Shown here: positions 35,864-45,620 of the stretch, one piece after another
Numbering within the stretch: position 1 is the first letter of the stretch
Layout of the letters: each line of letters opens with the position of its first letter
Origin: Nyssa sinensis
Taxonomy: Eukaryota; Streptophyta; Magnoliopsida; Cornales; Nyssaceae
Direction of reading: 5' to 3'
NCBI GenBank assembly: GCA_008638375.1
Contig: CM018050.1
Coordinates: 27,591,720-27,655,719 of the forward strand
DNA length: 64,000 nt
The notes under the pieces: generated by a model
What the model was told of the DNA's origin: nothing
The model's database searches: none
The model's input: only the letters and a program-made list of their open reading frames with translations
Translations under genes and position numbers: made by a program

Positions 35864-36345
35864 TGTCACACCCCTAGCCCCAACGACCTGAGGGTGAGCT
35901 CATTTTTTCATCATTTATTTTCTTAATTGTAGGGATTTATTATTATTTTATATGTCATCCTAGAAATTTGGAGACCTTACAAGGATATAATTTCCCATAA
36001 ATTTCTCATTTGTATGTTTCCTCGATAAGTCATGCTCAATTTCCCCTAAAATTTCTAAAAGAATTGAGAAAAAAACATTTTCTAAGTCTGATTCAAACAA
36101 GCATCCTACGAGATATTCTAATTTGAACTTAGTTTGAACCAGCATCCCCCGATGTATTCAAATTTGAACTTGGTTCGAACTAGTATCCCGTGAGGTATTT
36201 ATTTTTGAACTTAGTCTCAACTAGCATCCCATAAGGTGTTTTGTGCCAACTTTTTTTTATAGGATTGTTATGAGATTTTTACTATACTTTGTGTGGAAAC
36301 ACATTAAACCTATCCCTGTACTCAACCTTATTATTATTTAATGAT
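35864..36345 (-). repeat. LTR-like fragment of the TGTCAC..CCC family with a 41-bp minisatellite
   Basis: It begins TGTCACACCCCTAGCCCC in plus sense. It shares its layout (TGTCACxCCCxxAG, then AAAGACCTAAGGGTGA-like text) with the LTR ends at 19982, 38103, 39177 and 63819, so it is probably another Tekay/Del-like LTR end in minus orientation. Within it (36089-36240) about four copies of a 41-bp unit occur (GTTCGAACTAGTATCCCGTG and variants). The other end is lost before the hAT fragment. Confidence 0.5.
36089..36240. repeat. 41-bp minisatellite, about 3.7 copies
   Basis: Units share TTTGAACTT, GTTCGAAC and AGCATCCCGTGAGGTATT. Two central units are exactly 41 bp (36132-36172 and 36173-36213) and the flanking ones are partial or diverged. 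Confidence 0.85.
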
Positions 36346-36389
36346 AAAATTCAAGGTTTGGCTCAAGGTAGTTTGAGGCCTAAAATAAC

Positions 36390-36700
36390 AACTTTAATTA
36401 AGATATTTTATTTTTCAATATTAATATAATTTTTTTAGAAAAATTAATTCTTCGCGCTTTTGAGATGCAAAATTACAAATGAACTTTATATATTCATTTT
36501 TTTTTTTTTGGTGATATCTTTTTCAATTGATAGTATAGTTAATCTATTAAATCTTTCATATGACATAACAAATCTTAGATAGGATTTTATCAATTTTAAT
36601 TTTGAAAAACTTTTTTCTACAGAAACAACTATTTAATTTTAATTTTCACATTTTTTAAATTATAAGGCTTTAACACAACATTTTTCTAGTTTTTTTTTTT
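36390..36700 (-). pseudogene. hAT-superfamily transposase fragment (dimerisation domain)
   Basis: The minus strand reads VEKSFSKLKLIKSYLR, then MSYERFNRLTILSIEKDI, then after a frameshift FICNFASQKREELIF. This is the C-terminal dimerisation region of the TTF-type zinc-finger (ZMYM1-like) hAT transposases, whose usual text is ERSFSKLKLIK..LR..M.QERL..L.ILSIE. Only about 80 codons remain, with a stop and a frameshift. No terminal inverted repeats were found, so it is an isolated relic. Confidence 0.75.
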
Positions 36701-36716
36701 AATTATTACAACTGCT

Positions 36717-37060
36717 TGTTAAATCACCGACTCATCTAAAAGCTTAAGCTATTGGAAAAGGTGTAATTTTATTATTATATTCTTTAACACGCCCCCTCAT
36801 GTGTGGCCAATTTGAGCCTACACATGTATAAATTAAAATATTATCAGGGTGAGATTTGAACCCAAGATCTTTTGTCTTCTCTGGTGCCATGATAAATTAT
36901 TATTATATTCCCTAACATGCCCCCTTTTGTGTGGTCAATTTGAGCCTACACATGTATCAATTCATATCACCAAGCTCGTGCTGAGATTTGAACTCAGGAC
37001 CTTTGGCCTGTTCTAATACCATGTTAAATTAGCGAAAGCTTTTCGATGAATTGATGGTTT
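36717..37060 (-). mobile_element. TRIM-type element, tandemly duplicated (LTR-int-LTR-int-LTR)
   Basis: Left LTR 36717-36789 (TGTTAAATCACC to TTTAACA) is followed by a short internal region, then a truncated LTR 36890-36917 (TGATAAATT to CCTAACA). A second homologous internal region and a third LTR beginning at 37022 (TGTTAAATTAGC) follow. Both internal regions start with (C/T)GCCCCCT and contain TTTGAGCCTACACATGTAT and GAGATTTGAAC. Each ends with a complement of the tRNA-Met primer site, decayed in the first (CTGGTGCCA) and near-intact in the second (TTCTAATACCA, 37011-37021). The size and lack of coding sequence fit TRIM elements; orientation is minus. The third LTR is recognisable only at its start. 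Confidence 0.7.
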
Positions 37061-37612
37061 AATGTTGCTCATATATAAATATATAAAATTGTAATATATT
37101 GTAATAGTGTTCCAATATTAGATATATATGTTGATATAGAAATCTAATCAATGGCTAAGTTGAGATGTTTTTCCTATAAGAGAAGTGATAAGAAATGTTT
37201 TGGGCACCAGTGTGATGTTGGCCAAGGACTCTCTGACGATCAAGTCAATAAAAGATATAACTTAAAATGGAAATGGGTTTAGTCGAGAGATCATTGTTTA
37301 CATACCTTTGAATTAGGCTTTTCAACTCTCTTTATAATTGAAAGTCTTGACAAATAAGGAAACTGTGTTGACCAATCCTCTCTAGAATGTTGTTTTAGGA
37401 ATCTATCATTTGCATGAATGTAGAAAGATATTACATGTAATACACTTGGCCTTTAGTCAAGCAATCAAGTTAGGCTTTAGTTGGGTCGAGGCCCTTAGTA
37501 GCCTAAGCTATTGAATCGAGTCCTTAAAAAGGAGTAGAACGAGCTAGTTGCCTAAGAATGAATAGGCTGAGCTCCCATATCGTGCTGGGATAACTTGATG
37601 TTCGGTTAATAC
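37061..37612. other. Intergenic, nothing recognised
   Basis: No gene, RNA or repeat structure could be supported. Codon-like or motif-like signals are absent. Confidence 0.5.
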
Positions 37613-37963
37613 TGTTGAAAATTAGAGGCCCAACTCTAAATTAGCTCGATCCTTAAAACCCAGGTGTTAAGGAGAGGGAGAAAAGACCCTTATATATAGA
37701 CCAGAGGAGCTAGAGACGAGCGATGTGGGACAATCCAAACACGCCCCTTAGACCACATTGCCTGCGGAGGGAAGGCAGGTGAGCGGCCCCGCGCAGCTAG
37801 CCCAAAATTAGAGCTTTGGCCTGGCTCTGATACCATGTTGAAAATTGGAGGCCCAACTCTAAATTAGCTTGATCCTTAAAACCCAGGTGTTAAGGAGAGG
37901 GAGAAAGGGCCCTTATATATAGACCAGAGGAACTAGAGACGGGCGATGTGGGACAATCTAACA
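37613..37963 (-). mobile_element. Complete TRIM retrotransposon with target duplication
   Basis: The element is 351 bp long. LTRs 37613-37741 (129 bp) and 37836-37963 (128 bp) share TGTTGAAAATT starts and end TCCAAACA and TCTAACA; I count about seven substitutions plus a small indel. The primer-binding site is TGGTATCAGAGC on the minus strand (37824-37835), directly abutting the right LTR. The internal region is only 94 bp and non-coding; a purine tract (complement of CGCCCCTT, 37742-37749) abuts the left LTR. Flanks AATAC (37608-37612) and AACAC (37964-37968) form a 5-bp duplication with one C/T difference. On the minus strand each LTR has a TATA box (CTATATATAAGG). It has no genes and would need proteins from another element to move. 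Confidence 0.9.
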
Positions 37964-37968
37964 AACAC

Positions 37969-39176
37969 CACTTTCTATATTAAGACAACTAGTTTTTTAA
38001 ACGGTAGTATGATTAGAGGTGTTGATAACTGTGTGACTTAAGACCTCATTCTTATGTGCAGCTTATCTAACCATTTTATATTTCGAACACATGCCTTGAT
38101 CTTAAAGGCCGCCCTAAGCCCCAAAGACCTAAGGGTGAACTCATGTCCGTATGGTCTTTTGGGTCATTTAGGTCATTTCCATTGTCAATTTAGTACAATA
38201 GTTGGTTATGTCCAATTCTTACTTCATTTGGTTTCATTTTAAATTCATTAGTGAGGTAAGGACAAGTGAATTTCACCTTATTTACACTCATTACATGAGT
38301 ATTAGGAGTCTTTCATGACTCATTCTTAGGCTCCATGGTTACATTGGATTAAAAATGTTCAATAACATTTAAACTAGGTCACAATGTTAACTAAAGTCTC
38401 ATTTAATAGATAAAACATAAATAACTTTTGCAGTTCCTCTTTTACCTAGTTGGCTTCCAACCAACAAGTTATATTAAACGTTATGCAAGGTACTTTCAAG
38501 TGTCAATATAATTATTTATTTTCATCGATAAAGATAAACTCACTTTCATTAAGTAAATGAACACTACTGACCTCATCTTTCATTTAAAAACACAATAATT
38601 GAAACTAGTTACTTAAATTCGCAAAGATTCATTTTTGTTAAATTATTTTCATGAGTAACTGAAGTCATTGAAACACTTATTCAAGTTCTATAGCTCTATC
38701 ATATTACCTTCTATGTCACGTTAAAATTTCATGCAAATTGAAGGTTAGTTGAATGAGCAAAACATCAAATGAAAAAAAGAAGGCAAAACTGCTCAACAGC
38801 CTAGACTGAATGGCCAATCTCAAGTATGGGGAGAAGTTGTGGCTGTTTAGTTGTTTGGTTGTCTAATACACTTGGACTAGTTGGTTGATGAGTGGTTGGA
38901 TTTGGTTCTTTTTGCATATTTTGATTAGGTTTTAGATATTTTAATTGGTTCCTTTCTTTTAGACATTTTCCAATAACTATTTCCACACTTAACTTTTAGA
39001 CATTTTTCTAATAACTATTTCCACACTTAAAGGTTCTCAACCATAAATTTTAAGGGTCTAAAATGTGAACCCAACTTACATTCCTGCATTTAAGTTCAAT
39101 TCATTGTCATACATCTATTTATTTAACTATTTTAATATTCCAAAATCATGATTATTAGCTTTAGACACGAGCATTT
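37969..39176. repeat. Probable LTR fragment of the same Ty3 family group
   Basis: At 38109-38140 the text GCCCTAAGCCCCAAAGACC followed by TAAGGGTGAACTCA matches the LTR-end consensus seen at 35864 and 19982. The following kilobase (to the LTR inserted at 39177) has the same AT-rich, gene-free composition. Its true start and end are not visible. Two minor frames (38054-38242 +, 38801-38986 -) have no support. Confidence 0.4.
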
Positions 39177-41286
39177 TGTCACGCCCCGAGACCGAAAGAC
39201 CTAGACCTAAAGGTGATCCTGTAAATTAAGGTCAAATTAAATAAATAATTTCTCTATATCTCAAACCAGCATGCGAATAGTATATTTTCACTTGAATTTT
39301 CATAACATAAAGGTTCATTCATATTTAATACATATGTTCCAACAAGGTTTACATGCATACATTCCAAAAGTGTATTCATCTTGTGATTATTATTTCTAAG
39401 TCAAAAGAATGCTAGTCTCGTTGGCGTTTTTGAGCATAGGGCCTTTTACATTCCCAAAAATAACAAAAGAGGAAATAGAAGTTGTGAATTTAATTACATC
39501 CAAAAAATAAATATAAGAGTCCTAAATGAGATGTCCTTCTAATCCATATCATCAAAGCGCCATCTCCTTGCCATTACTTGCATCTAGTAGAGGTCAAAAC
39601 AACCTTAGTAGAGATTATAAAATATGGAAAGTTAAGGCGGTGCAAAGTGTAAGCACGTGAGATGTGAAGTGTCCATCAAGTGTCCAACCAACAACCCCAG
39701 TAGAGATTATAAAATAGGGAAAGTTAAGGTGGTGTAAAGTGTAGGCACGTGAGATGTGAAGTGTCAAGCAAGTGTCTAACCAACATGCATACATATTAAT
39801 AGATTAGTCATCATGTCTCCAACAATGCAAACAGTCAATCCAACCACAAGAAAAAAATATAACAATAAATAAATGGGAGAATCATCATATAGTTACAATT
39901 AAATGAATACAAAATAAATTACCATTCAAGCCTTACGTTATTTCTTTTACTTAAATATACTCACCTCGTCAAATCACCTAATGGCTCGTAAAAAATCATA
40001 GTACTTCATGAGCTTCTAACCCACTGGCTATGTACTACCACCCATGAGGGGTTACGATTTGCAACCGAAGGCAGAAATAATCCTTATCACACAATATTCC
40101 TTGCCTCTAATACGGCCTCATAACATGCCACTCTTTCTTGTCCCTCAACTCGTTCTAAGTGTTAATTATCCACATTCTCATCTTCAATTTTCATTTTCAC
40201 ATTTCATCTTTTATCAATGTTCTCCACTCCATTTACAAACATGCCCAAGGTTTACAACAATTCATTATTCATCACAAAAATAGAACAATGTCGATACAAC
40301 TTCATAACTTTTAATAATCCAATCATTTAACTCAAGGATGGAAAATACACACATACATAACATCTAATAATTTCATTATTTATTACAAAGACATATCAAT
40401 ACTAGTGAAATCAAGATATTAAACATTTCATTAAAATCCAAGGCATGAGCAATATAGCCAAATATGACATTGTACAAAAAATCTCAAGATGAGTAAAATG
40501 CATTATGCATCACATGAAAACACCCAACCTTTAACCTAGGTTAGAATCCCCACCTCAAAAACAAGTGTGGATTTGTGTGTAGAGAAAGAGATTTCAAGAT
40601 TTTGGCTTCAATCCTTGCCCACAAATCCTAAGAAATATTTTACACTGTTTATTTCACCCAACCAAGCTAGATCTACAAATAAATGCCAAAAATTTGAAAA
40701 GAAAATGAAAAACACCCAAATTTTACCTTTTGTTATTGAAGAAATCTTGAAATCCTAACTTTTCAATCTGTAAAGATTCTTCTTATACTTGAATCATTGG
40801 GGTGTGATGTGTTTACAAGGCTTGAAGATTCATGAATGCCCAAGAAATACTCCGACCTTAACTTTCCTCTTGTCTAGAGAGATTTTGGAAAAGAAAGGAT
40901 GGTGAAATTTGGGCATAAGTTATTTTTTAGTCTACAACTTAAAGTGTTCTGTCGCACGCTCGTTCGAACGAAAAAGGCCTTCGTTCGAACAAGTTCCCTT
41001 TATTCGAACGAGTATTAAATGAAAGTCACACCAAACGTTCTGGTACTCGTTTGAACAAACAACCCATTCATTCAACGAAGACCTGAAAACCTTAGAACTT
41101 TTTCGGATTTTTACAATTCAAGTTTTTACTATTTTTCATTTATTCCTCATGTATCATTACTCCATATTACGTTATTCAAATTCTTTCCATCTTATTATTA
41201 TGTGCGCAAGGTTTATTATCATACAAAAGTAATATTATCCATTATTTATTTCTTTATTTATTTTTTTAATTTTACGAAACGTTAAA
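39177..41286 (-). repeat. 3' LTR of a Tekay/Del-like Ty3/gypsy element
   Basis: About 2.1 kb, starting TGTCACGCCCCGAG and ending ACGTTAAA in plus sense; the final CA appears mutated. It is homologous over its length to the solo LTR at 19982-21945. On the minus strand it directly follows the integrase end of the pol at 41287-48422, so it is the 3' LTR. It contains a cluster of TTCGAAC palindromes (CGTTCGAACG at 40961-40970 and neighbours up to 41060). Confidence 0.85.
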
Positions 41287-43016
41287 ACCTCATCACCTTA
41301 AAGAAATTTCATCCCTGAAATTTAAATAATACCTCTATCAAGGAATAATTTCGGATGTTTGGTGCGAAGTCCATCATTGCATTCCCTCGTGGCCTCTTTT
41401 ATACCATGATATTGCCATAAAACCTTGACCAAGGGAATGGTCTTGCCTCGTAAAACTTTCTCTCTCAAATCTAGAATTCGAATGGGTCGTTCCTCATATG
41501 AAGCATCCTCCTCAACATTTAAATCGGTCCAATCTAAAACATGTGAAGGATCTGGCTTATACTTGCGAAATGTAGAAATATGAAACAAGTTGTGGACTCT
41601 CGCTAGGTATGGTGGCAAGGCAAGATGGTAAGGAACTTCTCCAATCCTCTCAAGGATGTCAAATGGTTTTATATACCTTAGCATCAACTTCGCACCGCAA
41701 CCAAATCTAGCCAAACCCTTCTATAGAGTAACCTTAAGGAATATATGATTCCCCACCTCAAAAGCTAAAGATTTTTTGCCTCTTATCCACATAACTTTTC
41801 TGTCTACTCTGTGTCGTGAGTAGTCAATGTCGGATGATCTTTACCTTTTTCATGGTTTTCAGACAAAATCTGGACCCAAAAGTGTCGTATCCCCAACCTC
41901 GGTCTAATAGCTAGGCGATCTACAAGGACTACAATACAATGCCTCAAACAGTGCCATCTCGATACTAGCCTAGTAGCTGTTGTTACAGGAAAACTCCATA
42001 ATTGGCAAGTGATCCTTCCAACTACCTTGAAAAACCATGGCACAAGCGCATAGCATGTCCACTAGAGTCTGAATGGTACGTTCTAACTGGCTGTTAGTCT
42101 TTGGATGAAATGTTATGCTAAGCCGTAACTCAGTGCCTAAGGATCCTTGTAGACTACCAAAAATGTGTTGTGAATCGTGCATCCCTGCTGAAACAATAGA
42201 CACTAGAACCCCGTGAAGTCAAACGATCTCATATATGTACAATCGGCTAAACCTGTTCACTGAGTCTGTAGTCTTGATAGGAAAAAATTTTGCTCGCTTC
42301 ACAGTCGATCTACGACCACCCAAATTGTCACGACCCGAGACCCCACCCTATGCGGATCTTGTGTCGCGCACCCGATCCGACGCTGCTTGTCGAACCAAGG
42401 GCCTCAACTTGCAACACAATCAGTGCTAATAACATGCAACAACTAAAATGCGGAAGAAAATAAATAAAATCTGCATGTGATATATATAATGTTTACAAAA
42501 TGTGGAATATAAAATTTCTTAATACAATTGTTTATCCCCAAGACGTGGATAACATGGGAGAGCTATAAAATTGTCTGTACTAAGTATTACACTGCAGTTT
42601 CAAAAGCGAATGTCCACCTCCTAGCTATCAGACTCTAGGGTCTGTCCTCGGTATCTGTACCTGCATAATGTTGTGTAATATCTGATGAGCTATGAAAACT
42701 CAGTAAGTAGTCCTTTACTCTGCCATGTGCACAAGGGTATAAAAAGATGCTAGCCAGTCAATGAATATATAACTTAATATCAGATGATGGAAATCAAATG
42801 ATAAGGAAAAGAAACTGCTATGCAAACAATGTCATACTGCTACAGTCATGAGCTATATCAAGTATGAAATGTAAGCATTGTACTGAAAGCTGTAGAATCT
42901 CATGATCATTCAATAACAATATAACATGATCACCCTATGAATATCAACAACGAATGATAGTGATATCAACTAAAACTGAGATGCTCTCATGGGGCCCGGC
43001 TACCCCCTAGGCTCAC

Positions 43017-43106
43017 ATTCAGTGCTCTAGGCCTCGCTGAATGATATTGCTCTGAGCTTGTATTCGGTGCTCTAGGCCTCGCCAAATAATACTGCTCTGT
43101 GTATGA
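43017..43106. repeat. 45-bp tandem repeat, two copies
   Basis: ATTCAGTGCTCTAGGCCTCG at 43017 and ATTCGGTGCTCTAGGCCTCG at 43062, each followed by CNNAATNATANTGCTCTG. Confidence 0.9.
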
Positions 43107-43375
43107 TAAATATTCCACTCGGAACTTGGACCCGAAGGTCATAAATAGCATCAGATGGAGATGTGACTGAGCACAAATCCGGCACTAAAAATATATCAGG
43201 ATCACGCTATCTTCCACGAGGAGTATAGTGGAATCATAACTGATTCTAGGCAATTTGACGTAGCGATAGTTTTCGAGGCTACAGTTACTAGACTGCTTTG
43301 AATAAAACTGTCTGGCCCTCACGGCCCTAGGTACAAGTGTATATAAGGAAATCTGTGTACAAGTGTACAATCATG

Positions 43376-43384
<9 letters not shown>

Positions 43385-43416
<32 letters not shown>
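43385..43416. repeat. (TA)n microsatellite
   Basis: Long perfect TA alternation within the large solo LTR; coordinates approximate to a few bases. Confidence 0.9.
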
Positions 43417-43418
<2 letters not shown>

Positions 43419-43801
43419 TCAATAACTGTCTCCCACATGATAGGGCAATATCAATGTGGCTAAATAAATACTGGTGTGTATGTATAGAGTACAATAGGCA
43501 ATATATATACAAGAAACTATGACATGGCTTGGAATGTAACACATGCAAAGATCGGATTTTACTTACATCTTATTGACACTGAACTAAAAGGATCTAGACT
43601 TCCTTTTCCTTGTCCGTCGATGTCCCTAAAATTCACGAGACACGTATTAGTTTATCGCTACCTGAATTATGCTATTCATCAAATTTTATGCCTTTATATC
43701 TTAAGTTTCTCTAAGACTAATTTAGACTTTACTATTGAGTCCAGAACGCCGAAGAAAGTCGGTTTAGGCTCTCGCGAAATTCAATTTAGACTTCTGTACT
43801 A

Positions 43802-44115
43802 AAAAGGGCAAAATGGTTATTTTGTACTTTTATGGGTCTTTTTATTTTTCGGGACCTCGTCTTGCTAAACGGACATCACCATTGGTCTTAGAATGTCTGA
43901 GATAGTTAAAATACACTATTCACATGTTTAATTTGGACATCGTTACTATAAAAGGGTAAAATGGTCATTTACTACATGTATTTTACTTTTCGGGGTTCTG
44001 TCTCATGAAACGGACCTTACCATCGGACTCAGAATGTCCGAAATAATAAATTTTGACTATTCATTCGCTTCGTTTGCTCTATTTATGACCTAGGGGCAAA
44101 ATAGTAATTTTATTT
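43802..44115. repeat. About 148-bp tandem repeat, 2.1 copies
   Basis: AAAAGGGCAAAATGGTTATT at 43802 and AAAAGGGTAAAATGGTCATT at 43950 begin two diverged copies that share TTTTTCGGG, AACGGAC, TCAGAATGTC and CTATTCA. A partial third copy starts near 44093. Confidence 0.85.
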
Positions 44116-44338
44116 TATTTATTAAATAATTAAATTAATTATTTAATTATTTTTCCAATGGCCTAATCGCATAAAATTTCCAAAACTTGGGCCACAGTAT
44201 AAATTAATAAAACAGTTGGGGTCAAAAATCAAATTTTGTAAACTTCCAGACTGAACCAATGGGTTCAGTCACAATTCAAGCGAACCGGTCGATTTTCAAC
44301 TGAACCAATCCAGTCTGGTTGGGTTAATTGCGTGATGC

Positions 44339-44357
44339 TGACGTCATGATGACGTCA
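44339..44357. promoter_or_regulatory. Twin TGACGTCA (as-1/CRE-like) sites in the solo LTR
   Basis: Two perfect 8-bp palindromes TGACGTCA at 44339-44346 and 44350-44357, 11 bp apart start to start, inside a larger near-perfect inverted repeat. Paired TGACG motifs at this spacing resemble the as-1 element bound by TGA-type bZIP factors. Function here is inference. Confidence 0.6.
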
Positions 44358-45104
44358 GCCCTAAATTTAAAAATAACTACACGTGTCACTGCCCGTTTTA
44401 ATTCATGTCGGGTCCTGACCCGGATTCGAAACTCGAACCCCAACCAACAGTGTCATCTCCGTCGATATTCCGGTGGAACTCCGGTAGGGTTCCGGCATGA
44501 ATAGTTCTCTTCTTCGACGATGGAGACCGGAATTTTGTCCGTTTTCAACAGTTTTTAAATGCCATTTTCTTCCAAATTTAATGTAGATCTCATTTCAAAT
44601 GTTGGTTTTCAATTTAATATACTAAATCCTCACGAAATTGGGTAAACCCGAAGCTCTAGTGAACTGGTTATTTTCAATTTTGCGCTCGGTTTCGCTCTGT
44701 TTTGACCCCTATTTGTTTCTATTTACTTTCTGCACTTCACAGCAACCCTTCCCCACTATTTATTTAAAATTTTACACATAAAATATTAGAATTCCAATTT
44801 ATTCTTCAAACCTGCAACTATGAATTTCCAACTGGTTTTTGAACCATTTTAGATGGTTCTTTTTGCTATTGAATTCATTTTTCATGCTCTTTTAGACCTC
44901 ATACTCCAATGTAAATGAATCATGCTAGAACTGAAAAACAGAATAGTTGCTTACCTTTCCAAAAATCTGATTTACTCGGTGTAGTACCCTCATTCCACCT
45001 CTGTATTCCTCTTGGTTTTCTTCTGATTTTTCCATAATAAATTTCCTAAGTTTTTGAGACACTCACAGTTACCAAATCTCTCTAATTTCTATCCTCCCGT
45101 AACA

Positions 45105-45620
45105 TGTATATATATATATATATATAACCTGCTCCACCGCCCTTGAATCTCTCTCTCTCTCCCCCCCTTCTAAAGCCCTTTTCTTTGACTTATTTCTGAT
45201 TTTCTCTTTTTCAAATGCAGGTTGCATTTATGGCTTGGGAGATTTTTATGTATATATATATATATATATTACACACACTAACACATGAGAACACACACAC
45301 ACACACACACTCACAGCCGACCTTGACTCCTCTTTCTGCTCCCATTCAATGCCTCTTTTTCTCTTTTCTAAGAATGCAACTTTGCATTCAATTCTTATAG
45401 GATATTTATATATTATATGTATATAATATATATACACACATTAACACACACACACTTACACACACAACCGTACACACACATATATTCATATGCATGCACT
45501 TGCTGCATGCCTTATCCCTTTCTTTCCTTCCTTTATTTCTTTTCTTTTTCATTTTATCATTTATATATATATATAAATATCATACTATGTATATACACAT
45601 GTATAATACATATTTTGTAC
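45105..45620. repeat. Microsatellite-rich segment ((TA)n, (CT)n, (CA)n)
   Basis: Several tracts: TA near 45105-45126, CT near 45152-45165, TA near 45251-45268, CA near 45290-45311 and further mixed CA/TA runs to about 45620. They create long but meaningless open frames on both strands. Confidence 0.9.

Noticed and set aside
43524..43802. 92-codon plus frame
   Set aside because: It falls inside the large solo LTR, immediately before a 148-bp tandem repeat, and no motif is seen.
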